Shown in pieces: positions 12,075 to 23,930 of a DNA stretch of 64,000 nucleotides (its first letter is position 1; the number at the start of each line of letters is the position of its first letter). Where the stretch lies: assembly GCA_030549335.1 (NCBI GenBank), contig CM060191.1:60089947-60153946 (forward strand), read 5' to 3'. The notes below the pieces were generated by a model. The model was not told where the DNA came from, searched no databases, and saw nothing but the letters and a program-made list of their open reading frames with translations. Source of the DNA: Pontederia crassipes. Taxonomy: Eukaryota > Streptophyta > Magnoliopsida > Commelinales > Pontederiaceae. A program made the position numbers and the translations under genes.

Positions 12075-12698
12075 TGTTTACAATTGCAGCCGACAATAGA
12101 AGAATCTTTTAGCAAAGTTGAATGATCAAGATAATGTTGTGGATCTCAAACATAAGGCAATTGAAGATATTAAGAATATCTGCAATTTATAATTGATCAA
12201 ATTACAAGATCAAGTTGCAACAAATTCAAATTCCCAACAAGTTACAAATTGGAGCTGCATGAAGATTCAACAAAATTCGGGCCAATATTATTTATTTGGA
12301 ATTTTTGGAATTAATTATACATAGAAATTTTGCTGAGATTTGTAAGAGAAAATTGATTTGCTTATTTCAAGAAACTAGTTACCTTTCTTGTGGGCTAAGT
12401 TAGGGTCTTTTCTTCCAGCCTAAATTTTATTTGTAGAGCCTATAAATACTAGTGCTTATTATTATTTCAGATACCTTTGAATCTATGAAAATTTGGCTTA
12501 ATTGTTTTTGCTGTGAGGGAACTCCTGCAACCCGTTCTTCGGGAACTTCTGCTAATAATTACAAGGTTGGCTATCTTGTGATTAAATCCATCTAATAATC
12601 TTAGAGGTTGATATTTCGTTGCCTTGAAAATTCATTTGATCTCGTTTCTCTTGATTATCATATATTATTCCAGTCACTAAAGGCATTGTTCTTGAGCA
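12058..12698 (+). repeat. Candidate 3' LTR of the gypsy fragment
   Basis: It begins TGATATGAAC right after the purine-rich AAGAGGAGGGAAA and ends TTCTTGAGCA, giving TG...CA ends over 641 bp. A TATA-like TATAAATA at 12441 fits an LTR promoter. No partner LTR is in the window, so the right boundary rests on the junction with the resumed outer LTR at 12699. Confidence 0.5.
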
Positions 12699-12988
12699 TC
12701 GTTACGGGCGTTACGGTCATATAACGACCCGTTATATTCAATTCAGCCTTGCAACCTTCACTAATTTGCACTTTCTGACTCCGTTTTAACTTCGATTATA
12801 GTGTCGTTTATTTTTGTGGATTTTTGACTCAATTCTCTTCAATTTTATGTAAAAACATACAATTTGGATATATTTTCATTTTATAAAATTAAAGTAAATA
12901 AGATCAGAAAATGACGCATGCTATATGAAAAGGAATCGAAATGTGATTAAATGCATTACTAATTATATGTTGTATTTTGCATGCATCA
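12699..12988 (-). repeat. 5' LTR of the gypsy-type element, last part
   Basis: This block matches the last 0.3 kb of the complete LTR (about 2620-2902), including GTTACGGTCATATAACG and the terminal TGCATGCATCA. It is followed by TCAAG, the probable target duplication. Confidence 0.7.
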
Positions 12989-12993
12989 TCAAG

Positions 12994-15819
12994 ATGGATC
13001 ATAGTTTGTGGTAGGACCCAATTATAATCAAACTTCACCTAACAACTTGTAAATAGAACCCTAAAGATGTTGAATTTCTCCACACACACCAATGCACCAA
13101 GATCACATTTCGTACATAAGTTTTCACTTATTTTCTCATCTGTACAAAAGTGAGGCACATCAATGGACAATGACCAAACTAACTTGAATCCCCAACATCA
13201 GAGAACATTCATGAGTTAGTTCACACGCAATGCAATGTGTCATTTCAACACAATAATTGGACAAAGTTTATTGCTCATGCAGAAAATTGAAAAAGATTTG
13301 CAGTTGATTTTTAGCTAATTTGAGGTATGTAGAGGGATCCTTATATCGAGGGCTTCATCAACATACCTTATGAATTATTTTCTTATGTATGAAGTATAAT
13401 ATGGATGAATTGTCAATTGAGTTGAGCAAGTTATTATATCAGAAGTAGGGTTATAAGTCGCATTGGAAATGCGATTCTATGGCAAACTACATAAATTGGT
13501 CTATTTGAGTTATGTAGTATTCGGCCCGAGTTCCTTAAAGTCTAGACGAAATTAGAAGGATCCAGACTGAGTAAAGAGAATTCGGTCCGTTATTAAGTTA
13601 GCGCGCTCTAAGTTTTGCAAACCCATGTGGATAATGTATGTTTGTTAAGAATTTGAACAAGGTTCCAATTTGGCTCGGCCAGGATTTTGATGATATAAAC
13701 TAAATGAAATAAATTAAGTTAAATTTGAACCAAATTTTGACCAGTCCAACCCAAATTTTGTCGGTGAAAAAATGAGATCGAATAGGAATCAACACAAATC
13801 AAGTTCGTTGGACCTAATCCGAGATACACAAAAAGAGAGACATAAAGACCAATTCGGCCAGAGTTTTCGCCCTTTCCGATCGTGTTCTAGTTGGCAAAAA
13901 GTAAAACATGGAATACACCAACATGGTCTGTGTTCCATTTGATGTGGGTTGTATTCTAAATGTAAAAGAGTATTTTTTATTGTATTTATACTATTTAATT
14001 ATGATGATTATTCTATTGATTTTATTTGATCGTATTATTATGATATTTACCTCATTTTAATTATACAACAAATTAAAATGGAAATAAAAATAGACATAAT
14101 ATGTTAAACAAGATAAAAGAATTATAATGCACTTAAAATTAAGAGAGCTTTCAAATAATTGATTGAAATAGATTTTATGGTTGAAGAATAACTCCAAAAA
14201 TAAAGAACATGTAAAGCAATCCTTGTAATTGAAACAACATTTATTGTTGAAGATAATTATTAAAAGTTAAAAGATAAAGAATAAGTAAAAGTAGGCTTTG
14301 TAGTTGAGCAACATTTATGATTGAAGTTAAAAAAATTGCAACTTATAAGTTAAAAGATAAAGACTAATTGAATTGTAAACCTTTATTATTGAAAAAGAAG
14401 TAAAAGATTATTGATTGCAATCTTTACAATTTATGTTAAAAGTAAATTGTAGTCAATTGATCTTTATGATTGATTATAATGTATAATTGATAATTGAAAT
14501 TGATTGTTATAATAGTATTGGCAATTGTATGAATATTAATATCACTATATTTCATAATTTTATACATGAGTGACTTTTTATACTAAGTGCTATACTCGTT
14601 GAACATTTCCCTTTATTTGGATATATGCTAGATAAATATAATGATGATGTGAGATGGTTGGTGGGCATGCTCATAGATTTGCATATTGTATAGTCATAAG
14701 TTGAGGTAAATTACACGAACCATGTTCCAGCTTTAACTCAATATGTAAATGTTTATTTTTAACTAGACTATCCTCTAAGTTTTTAAATTCTTTCGTAATG
14801 TCTTCTCGATCGAGTAGGTTTTCTAATTGTGGATCGACATTGAACAACAAAAAATAATAAAATATTATAAATAAAGGAATAATATAAAAAAATAAACTAA
14901 TAAAAAATGAAAAAGAAGAGGCAGCATCCATGGTTGTCGACCCTCATCGGAAGGGGGAGGGGGGAGTGAAGAAGCGGATCTACTCCTAGTGCACGTAATA
15001 GTCGACGTTGAAGATGACGCTGGATTGATGGTCGACACATTAAATTGGTACACCTCATGCTGACTCATCTCCGATTTACGCACCTTTAAAAAGTTCGTGG
15101 ACACCTCAAGCCGACGAAGAATGTAATCCGACGATTAAGGATATTAACAGTAAGCACACTCAAGGTTGTCAATATTGAGAGTTTATGTAAATTCATTTTG
15201 TGTCCCGTAAACTCATATCGTAAAATCGAATCATAAAATCGGAGAGTCTATGTTCCGAATAAAATAATTATATATATAATCTACTAATATATAATTAAAA
15301 TATCCTAATATTTTAAAAATCACTTCCCACCAACATACACGTCTTTTCCCTTCTAATTTTTTTCTTCTTTCTTGCGACTTCCCGAGTTTGTTTCAAGGGA
15401 CTTTTGTTAGAGTTCATGTTACTTTTAATATTCCTCATCGCTTCTGCAATATTTCTAGTATTTTTTTCCTATTCTTGGGATTGTACTTGTTAAGCCTCTT
15501 TTGGAAAAAAAATATTGGTGATCATTGCAATGTAGTTGTTTCATATAATTGATTAACGAAATAACAAATTTGAACGGAGAAGGGAAATTCAACTTTTTAA
15601 ATTTTGACTTTTGACCTACCCCTCTCTCTCTCTTTCCCCTTTTGACTCCAACTCTCTCTTTGCACTTAGTTATCAGGTGGTCTCTCTCTTTGCACTTAGT
15701 TATAACAATGGAGCCCATACATTGCGTCCTCTTCTCCCACGCAATCCTCTAGGCGTCCTGCTCCCCACTCCTCTGATTCACCGCTAGCTCATGGACTCCG
15801 TGGTTGCGCTCTTCTCCTC
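12994..15819. other. AT-rich spacer, no gene recognised
   Basis: I see no protein-coding gene. Around 14,200-14,420 there are loosely repeated units of about 75-80 bases built from CAACATTTAT and AAGTTAAAAGATAAAGA. Short minus-strand frames near 14,670-15,100 have no recognisable features. Confidence 0.4.
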
Positions 15820-16137
15820 GTCCTCCGCCTCCTCTATGCGACTGACAACAGCCTCCACTCCTCCCTCACCTTGGGTTGGGACGTCGTGCAGCGCATGCTT
15901 GGCCATGCCCTCGGCTGATCCGTCATCCACACTGCCTTCGACGTCGGATGCGCCCTGGGGATCCTCCTCAATGCGCGGTTGCAGATAAAGAAGCAGAGGA
16001 CTGGTTGTCTTGGCTGGTGTGGCAGTGGAAGATGATCGTGGTAGGCATCCAGGAGCACGTCAAGTGCTGCAAGGGCGATGCCTGGAGGCTTCCCTTCTTA
16101 GATGGATACTTCGACGCCGTGGTCTCAGTCATACACA
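15820..16137 (+). pseudogene. SAM-dependent methyltransferase fragment
   Basis: GC-rich sequence reads, across two frames, like a plant class-I methyltransferase. The first frame gives VLRLLYATDNSLHSSLTLGW followed by DVVQRMLGHAL and a stop. A degenerate glycine-rich motif (FDVGCAPGILLNA) follows. In another frame CKGDAWRLPFLDGYFDAVVS matches the conserved GDA-x-x-LPF-x-D-x-x-FDAVVS region. An in-frame stop, at least one frameshift and a lost segment between these motifs make it a pseudogene or captured fragment. No flanking exons were found. Family assignment rests on the motifs only. Confidence 0.6.
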
Positions 16138-17211
16138 TCAGTGAGCTCAGTGACAGAACAAACCGACATACATCTTGGCCATTTTCTCCATAGGAACTTG
16201 GACTCGCCGAGTTTACTACATGACTCGGACGATTGAAGCGAGTTAACCGATTCTAACGAGTTGACTCACGAGTCACTTCCGAGTTGACTTGATTTTGAAG
16301 CATAAACTCTTAAACTCGTACGAGTTTAAGACTTTGTCTAGCGATATTAACAACGTTGAGCACATTGTCAAGATTTCGATACTCCTAACGGACCCCTACC
16401 GCCCCTCACTGGCAGGCTTGACCTTCCTCCATCTTCGGCAAGGGGCAGCAAGGACCCCTCCACCATCTTCAGTGAGGGGTGGCAACCCCGTGAGCAGTGC
16501 CGAAACCTACCCGCCACTCTACGTCGTGCTGTGCGGGAAGGGGCTGGAGAGGAGAGTGGAGACTGGTGTCCCCCTCTGTCTCGTGCACAACACATAGGAG
16601 GAGGGGAGGCCGCCCCCTTCCCCTGTCCTTTGCAGCTTTGGAAGAGAGAGGGAAATGGGGCGGCCACTCCCTCCGCCTATTGCTCCTCCCCACCCCCACC
16701 ACTTGTGAACCTTTGTGTGTGGCGAGGGATTGCCTCCTTTTTCTTTTTTTATTAATTTATTAATTGTTTATATTATTTTATTATGACACATTGGCAGCGC
16801 AATCGGACAACAGATGCAAGAATTCCAAACTTTGAGGATGGTTTTGTTTGTATAGTTTCCCCTCAGGTTGTCATTGGATATTATATAAATTATTTTCTCT
16901 ATTTGTAACATTTATTGTATTAAGTACTCTATTAATGTAAGTCAGTACGACGATGGAAATGAATATAGGACATTGATAGAGACTTCATATTGTATAGATG
17001 TAGATTAACTCATAGGTTGTTGGATATTATATAAATCATTTTCACTATTATAATGTTTATTATATTTAAGACTTCTATTAATATAAGTCAGTATGTTGAT
17101 TGATTAAAGAAAAATAAATTGTAAAATTGGGCAAGACCGCTAAGACACTTGAATTTCGAACTGTTATAAAAACTTATGTATTCTATATATATTTTAAGAG
17201 CTCTCTAACCA
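16138..17211. other. Spacer with a GC-rich block
   Basis: A GC-rich stretch at about 16,380-16,735 has overlapping open frames on both strands but no recognisable protein. It resembles the GC-rich blocks inside the CACTA elements further right. AT-rich sequence follows. Confidence 0.35.
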
Positions 17212-18271
17212 TCTATACTATATTAAAAGGAGGATAGCATGCAAGGAGGAGTTGACACTTGGCATAAGCAAATGCAGACAAGTGTCCTAAAAAAATTCTG
17301 TAGAAAGTTTTGTAATTAATACGTGAGTTAGTTTGCTGTTTAATGTTAATATGAGGATTTACAATATTCATTAATTATATAATTACATAATCTTATTGGA
17401 ATAGTGGATAATAATTATCCATAATCATTATACATAAAACCTCACTTATATAGTCTATATGAAGAAGAAAACAAATTTATGATCCTAAAATATGATATAT
17501 ATTATAACTCTATAATTTTACTATGTTTAAGATTATAGAGCAACTACAATATATAGTAACATAATCTATACTCTATTAAAAGCAAATAAGTTTCTTGGCA
17601 TAAATATATTTTTACAAGTGTCCCAAAAATAATAATAACAATTTATGACTACAACCTAAGATAATTATTATATAACAATATAATTTTTCTATACGGTTAT
17701 AATAACTATATATATAGTAATTGCACTTATAATAAAATACTAATTATTAGATGGTTTCGAAAATAATAACTAAATAAAAATAATCATAGAAATTTAATTT
17801 CTAAAAAAATATTTGATTGTTATTTCGAAAATTAACTACAAAAACTAATTATAATATTAATTTATAAAAATAATAACGATGAAAATGATATTAATTACGA
17901 CAAGATACCGGAGTTATATGGTCAAACATATTAAGTTAGGAAAAAAATAATATATTAAACTTAAAAATAGAGGTGGTTATTAAGATGCAGTTATATGAAA
18001 TATTTAATTAATTATAATGATGATAATAGATGTGGTTAGTGGAGTCATATATAACTGCAGACATCATAGCATTTCCTGAAAAATTGAACCGAATAAGGTA
18101 ATATGAAGATTCATGTTGAACACTCGCATTCTGTGCCGCAAGATGATAAAGGAGAAGAACATCTATGATGTAATCCTAAGATTTATTTATTTTTTAATTT
18201 CATATGATAGATTTAAGTGTCTTTTTTTTCTACAAATACTATGTCTTTTGTGATGACCGGTGATAAACTAT

Positions 18272-19958
18272 CACTACTAGAAAAACACTGATTACCGACG
18301 GTCCGGACCGTTATAATCGACCCGAAAATCGTCGGTAACGTAATTACCGACGGTTTTTCAGTCGGAATCGATCCGTCGGAAAAACGCTCGTCGTAAACGG
18401 ATTTGCGACGGTTGAAAAAAATTTGTCGAAAATATCGACGGTTCTGACCGTCGGAACAGTCCCCGACGGTTCGAACCGTCGAAATTTTCCGACGGTTGAC
18501 GGTCGCACCTGCCGAAACTTTGGACAGGCGTCGCAACCGTCGATCTTTTGACGGTCACAACCGTCGCAAATAATTTTTTAAATATAAAAAAAATTAGCGA
18601 CCGGATCGGGCCGCGGCCAGCTCCGGCCGCAAGCAGGTCGATCTGGCCGCTGGGGCCGGATCCACCGCCAGGCGGCCAGATCCGAACACTCGGCGGCCAA
18701 TCCGACCGCTGGAGGTCGGATCCGCCGCCAAGCGGCCGGATCCGAACACCCGGTGGCCGGATCCGAACGTCTGGCGGTCGATCCGGCCGTCGGGGGCCGG
18801 ATCCGGCTGCCAGACGACCGATCCGGCCGCTGGGGGCCGGATCCGAGGCCACGGCCGGATCCGGCCGATAGCGGCCTTTGGTCGGAGAGAGAGAGACGTC
18901 GGCGCGGAGCGGGAGAGAGAGACGCCGGCGCGGGAGAGGGTCGCCGGTGCGAGAGAGGGTCGCCGGTGTGGGTGGGTTGCCGGTGTCCGGCGCGGGTGGG
19001 TTGCCGGCATCCGGCGCGGGAGAGGGTCGCCGGTGCGGGAGAGGGTCGCCGGTGTGGGTGGGTTGCCGGTGTCCGGCGCGGGTGGGTTGCCGGCATCCGG
19101 CGCGGGAGAGGGTCGCCGGTGCGGGAGAGGGTCGCCGGTGCGGGAGAGGGTGCTCGCGGCCAAGAGAGAGAGAGAGGAGAGGAGGGAGAGAGAGAAGAGG
19201 TAGGAGGAGGAATATATATAAAGGAAAAAGTGGAAAGAAAGCGGGAAAAGAGAAAAAAATGGGATAACGAAATTTTAATTACCGACGGTTTCGACTGTCG
19301 AAAACGTAAATATTAAATATTTTTATAATTACCGACGGTTGTGACTGTCGAAAATATATTTAGTTATATATAATATTTATTTTTTATTTTACCGACGGTT
19401 TGAACCGTCGGTAATCGTTACCGACCGTCTAAACCGTCGGTAATTGCGACGGTTTGTACCGTCGCTAGTTATATTAATAAAATACTCTTTATATGATATT
19501 ATTATACATTTACCGACGGTTACGACCTTCGGAAATTGCGGCGGATTTTACGACGGATGAATATCCGTCGGAAATATCGACGTTCCTAATCGTCGAAAAA
19601 TTAAATAATAATATAATAAATTATGTAATTAATTTTTTTTATTTTCGACGGTCGTGACCATCGAAAAATCCGTCGAAAAAATTTAATAATAATATAAAAA
19701 ATACATAATTTAATTTTTTTATTTCCGACGGTCGTAATCGTAGGAAAAGTCGTCGGAAATTACGACGGATGGATATCCGTCGAAAATATCGACGTTCCTA
19801 ATCGTCAAAAAATTTAATAATAATATAAATTATTTCCGACGGTCATAATCGTCGAAAAATCCGTCGAAAACGGAATCGTTGAAAAATCCGTCGCAAATTG
19901 CGACGGATTTAGAACCGTCGAAAATTATCCGTCGGAAAATCGCGATTTTCTTGTAGTG
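18272..19958. mobile_element. Non-autonomous CACTA transposon, 1.7 kb
   Basis: The ends read CACTACTAGAAAAAC and, on the other strand, CACTACAAGAAAATC. They are flanked by the three-base duplication TAT (18269-18271 and 19959-19961). Subterminal DNA on both sides is packed with CCGACGGTT / AACCGTCGG repeats in both orientations, the usual transposase-binding arrangement of CACTA elements. The GC-rich core (18,590-19,200) has long overlapping frames on both strands that are composition artefacts, not genes. No transposase is encoded. Confidence 0.85.
18900..19165. repeat. GC-rich minisatellite inside the CACTA element
   Basis: Short units such as GAGGGTCGCCGGTGCGG and GTGGGTTGCCGG are arranged in a higher-order unit of 86 bp, repeated about twice (TCGCCGGTGTGGGTGG at 18960 and again 86 bases later), with extra partial units at the right. 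Purine-rich GAGAGA sequence follows. Confidence 0.75.
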
Positions 19959-20089
19959 TATCACAATGAATAATTAATGTTATTTGATGACATTTCTTTT
20001 GCTTTATTTTTAGGTTTATGCAAATGAAGCTTAAGTTCCCTCATATGATAATTTCGAAAGTTCCATCTATTGGAAATGATGTTTTAAGA

Positions 20090-20698
20090 AGGAAAGGTAT
20101 ATTTCTCTCATTATTTTGTAGATAATCTTACCCTTTTTGAATTTATCTTTGTGATATGGCATGAATTGGCCGAGAGCGTTTTATATATATATGAAATGCT
20201 CACATATGCATGGATAACTTCACATCCATCTTTTATATTTTGATCATGCATTGTTTTTTCACATATATGCACATATTCATTAATAAAGTCATTAGACCCT
20301 AAAAAAAGAGTTGTTAATTTTGAATATTTATATCTTTATACTATTAAATCATACGCCACTTTTGTAAGAAAATTTTATTATTTCAAAATATAGTTATTTG
20401 ACATATTAATCTAAAAGAAAATTCATATTTGCATAGAGTCCTGAACTTAATTATTCTTTTTAACATTGTCATATATATTTCAAATTTTCTTTTTAATATT
20501 TTTTTTATTTTCTTTAACCATTGTCATATAACAGTTAAATAATGATATTTTTTATTCTCTGAATATCATTAGTCTACATGTACAATAACTTTTAAGCCTA
20601 TTTTTTCCTTTACTAATGTGCCACATTTTTCACAAGTTTGGTTGAATTATTCATATAATTAGGTTGCCTTAATTTTTAAATATTTATTATGAATAATA

Positions 20699-20760
<62 letters not shown>

Positions 20761-21260
20761 GACTTACGTGTTTTCTGCAAAATTATATGAATGGAAGATA
20801 TATTATTCTCCCTATTTTATAGATACTCTTCTTTAATGTATCTTTGCCATATGGTATATGGCTTGGGTGAGAGCATTTTACATACATGTACACATGGATA
20901 AACATCTTTGTTTTGGTTTATATCCATCTTCAATATTTTGTTCATGTATTTTATTTCACATATATATGTATTGGGAAGTAAAATTACGAGACCGTGACAA
21001 ACAATTAAGAATTGTTAATTTTGAATTATAATATAATTAAACTATTGAATTATATTCACTTTTGAAAGAATGATTATTATTTAAACATATAATTATTTGA
21101 GATAAGTCAGAATGGAGTCCTAACTCATTGCAAGATTTTATTTCATTAAATGTTTTTTTTAACATTGCCACATCTATTTCAGTTTTTCTTATTTTTCTTT
21201 AAGCATTGTCATATAACAATTTAATATTATTTTTTCCTTTATTACTGTGCCATTTTTATA
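20090..21260. repeat. Diverged direct duplication, about 0.5-kb units
   Basis: Bases 20,090-20,640 resemble 20,790-21,260 in order and wording: both contain TTTTGTAGAT/TTTTATAGAT, the TATGGCATGA/TATGGCTTGG region, CCATCTT, and a TAATTTTGAAT stretch near TTGTTAATT. They are clearly diverged. The SSR at 20,700 separates them. Confidence 0.5.
20700..20757. repeat. Compound microsatellite (AC)n(AT)n
   Basis: About 14 AC units run directly into about 14 AT units. Confidence 0.95.
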
Positions 21261-22989
21261 CTTTGTCTTGAATTTTTGAATTTCCTCTACATATCCATGT
21301 GGGACTTCGGAGTTGCATGCAAAATTACATAGCATAGCATAGGACTGGCATGCATGCATCAATAACAATGAGGAACTTGCACAACTTTTGTTTCATTCTT
21401 TTCCTTTTGTTTTGTGCCAAAAAGAAAAAAAATGCATGGCCCCTAAGCACATGGGGAGGGAAAGGCAACATTAGATTTTTGTTAATACAGATTATTACTT
21501 AACATGATAAAAACAATGTTAATGAAAAGGTAATTTTTTATTTTTATTGGTTTACTTTAAATAAAAACTATATGACAAAAATAAAGAATCTTCTTTGTAT
21601 ATTATCTGTTTAATTATTTTTTATCAAAATTTTATTGAGAGAATCATCCTTAAATTTGAAGATATTTAATATATCTACCTTTATCATATTTCTCATAATT
21701 CTCATAGTTATAATTTTTAAAATGAAGTTATAATAAGACTATCTCTATATGACTTTAACTGTTATTTTTCTAGATGGTAAATTATCACAATCTTGCTTAA
21801 TTACTTTCTACTAGGTAGAAGATCGAAGTTAAGTAAATATTAATTTTATATTTTAATTTTAACAACTCAGATATTTATAATTGATTTATTTTGGTATTAT
21901 CATATGATAGATTAATTAATAATTAAATGCACTAATTAGCTCTTGGGCCATATGTCCGTCCTTGCATGCTATATGTCAATTTAAGTCTGCATTTGAACAT
22001 GTCATTATAGCAATTTTTTTTCTTAAAACTATACTAGTAAATTTTGTTGCATGACAGTAGAACGTATTTTTGGATGGCATGTTCCAACAAAATTTTTAAA
22101 TATGAATGGCCATTTTATGACCATACCATTGCAAGCGACATTTTTCTATAAAGGAATTTTGTTATTTATAACTTACATTTAAATCTGGATAATGTTGAAT
22201 CCCTTCCATAAAAATTTAATGATATATATTTTTTATCGTCAGATTTTTAAGTTCAATTATTAACTTTAAAATAGACCTCAGTTTAAAAGTTGGAATATTA
22301 ATTATGTAGTCAAAATAATTATGTCCAAAAAGTAAGACAATTTAATTTAATGTTTTTATGTCATTGAACATCAGTTTATTTACTTCTTATTGCATATCGT
22401 GAATATATCCATCAATTTTTTTAACACATGAGACTACAAATAGTAGCAAGACCAAAATTTGCTCCATAGTAATTTATAGTATATAACATAGTATCAATAT
22501 TAATCTTTTTTTTAAGTTATAAGTTTTGTTCTCGCATCTTAGCAAAATTCAAGTGAAACAATTTGACTTCAATTTTAAACGTTAAAGTATCAACGATAAA
22601 GTGCATCTAAAAGTATTTATGAAACAATGGTATAACATTAGTATGTAATGTAATAAAATGAATGGAACATTATGAATAATATAATAATATTATTAAAAAT
22701 AGCGATACGTTTTCACAATGCACATTCAAAAGCAAATTTTTTGATAGGAAGTATAATAGGTATGATAAGTAAAAGTAAATAATGTAGTCAAGTATATATA
22801 ATAAATTAAAAAAATTAACTAATACAAATGAATGGTATTTTAAGAAACAATATATAAAATAGTACTTTAGCAAAGGTTGAATAAGAAAATAAAGGTAAGA
22901 AGAAAATAAAAAGATAAAACTAATAATAAAAAAGAGTGTTAATTACAATGGTAGGAGCAACACTAAGATTTATCATCATACAAAAAAGT
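21261..22989. other. AT-rich interior of the Helitron candidate
   Basis: No gene is recognised. Sequence is strongly AT-rich. A 67-codon minus-strand frame at 22,670-22,873 is almost all Leu, Phe, Ile and Tyr and is best explained by composition. Confidence 0.4.
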
Positions 22990-23895
22990 ATGTATTACTA
23001 TTTTTAAAAAAAAGTTCAAAATTTATTTTTATTACATAAATTCAGAAATATGTTGCAATATTTAACCAACAAAATTTTTCTTATTTTTTATCCAAATATT
23101 TACATAGTCCTTATTAAGTGTAAGTGCATCCACCGTGAATTGACTCCATCTTTGGCCACAGTTATTTCCATTACATGATTTTCATGATGTTTAAGAAATT
23201 ATGTTATAAAGATTTATTGTGGTATTATATTTTTTCGACTTAGTTTCATGTGTTTGGATTTATATTTTTCTATTATACTTAGGGATGGATGCAAGAAAAT
23301 TTTAATTTATAAATGAGACACTAAGAAAATTAGACATACTAATAAATTATTTATTTTTAATTTAAAATTATCATATTTGTTAAGTAATACTAAAATATAT
23401 CAAACTAATATTTACTTATTTTATAAACATACGATCATTTAATATGTATTACTATTTTTAAAAAAAAGTTCAAAATTTATTTTTATTACATAAATTCAGA
23501 AATATGTTGCAATATTTAACCAACAAAATTTTTCTTATTTTTTATCCAAATATTTACATAGTCCTTATTAAGTGTAAGTGCATCCACCGTGAATTGGCTC
23601 CATCTTTGGCCACAGTTATTTCCATTACATGATTTTCATGATGTTTAAGAAATTATGTTATAAAGATTTATTGTGGTATTATATTTTTTCGACTTAGTTT
23701 CATGTGTTTGGATTTATATTTTTCTCTATTATACTTAGGGATGGATGCAAGAAAATTTTAATTTGTAAATGAGACACTAAGAAAATTAGACATACTAATA
23801 AATTATTTATTTTAATTTAAAATTATCATATTTGTTAAGTAATACTAAAATATATCAAACTAATATTTACTTATTTTATAAACATACGAACATTT
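22990..23895. repeat. 454-bp tandem duplication
   Basis: Bases 22990-23443 are repeated at 23444-23895 with about six differences by eye, so nearly 99% identical. The second copy ends 35 bases before the candidate Helitron 3' terminus. Confidence 0.85.
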
Positions 23896-23930
23896 AATTT
23901 TTATGTCATCTGCGTATCGCGCGGCACTAG

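Larger units (their letters stand above)
8925..12698 (+). mobile_element. 5'-truncated Ty3/gypsy fragment
   Basis: This plus-strand fragment starts with leader-like sequence that contains CCCTAGCCGTC twice and a purine-rich stretch (9160-9440). It continues through gag and protease remnants (9863-11176) and ends with a duplicated polypurine region and a 3' LTR (12058-12698). No reverse transcriptase, RNase H or integrase is left, and no 5' LTR or primer site was found, so it is a deletion derivative. It lies inside the 5' LTR of the surrounding element. Confidence 0.6.
1315..12988 (-). mobile_element. Old Ty3/gypsy-type LTR element, probably non-autonomous, interrupted
   Basis: The element reads on the minus strand. 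Its 3' LTR is 1315-2902. A polypurine tract (complement of AACTCCCCTAAGCTT) lies directly inside it. Its primer-binding site is at 6623-6640 and its 5' LTR starts at 6647. The 5' LTR breaks at 7551 and its last part reappears at 12699-12988, so about 5.1 kb lies inside the LTR. Both LTRs are bounded by TGATGC and GCATCA. The flanking pentamers TCTAG (1310-1314) and TCAAG (12989-12993) look like a target duplication with one mismatch. No protease, reverse transcriptase or integrase was found between the LTRs, only a coiled-coil, gag-like coding remnant. The polypurine context (AAGCTTAGGGGAGTT) and a GGCGCC-containing primer site resemble the Tat/Athila branch of Ty3/gypsy; that placement is inference. 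Confidence 0.7.
17212..23930 (+). mobile_element. Candidate Helitron (non-autonomous)
   Basis: The left end TCTATACTATATTAAAAGG after an A is a common plant Helitron 5' terminus. A second similar start, TCTATACTCTATTAAAAGC, lies at 17565. The right end GCGTATCGCGCGGCACTAG at 23912-23930 is a GC-rich short hairpin-like sequence ending CTAG and followed by T, as expected for insertion between A and T. No Rep/helicase coding sequence was seen. The interval contains a CACTA insertion (18272-19958), a diverged duplication (20.1-21.3 kb) and a 454-bp tandem duplication at its right end. Which 5' end pairs with the 3' end is unresolved. Confidence 0.45.

Noticed and set aside
18358..19316. Several long Pro/Arg- or Gly/Arg-rich frames on both strands
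   Set aside because: They lie in the GC-rich minisatellite core of a CACTA element, where stops are rare by composition.
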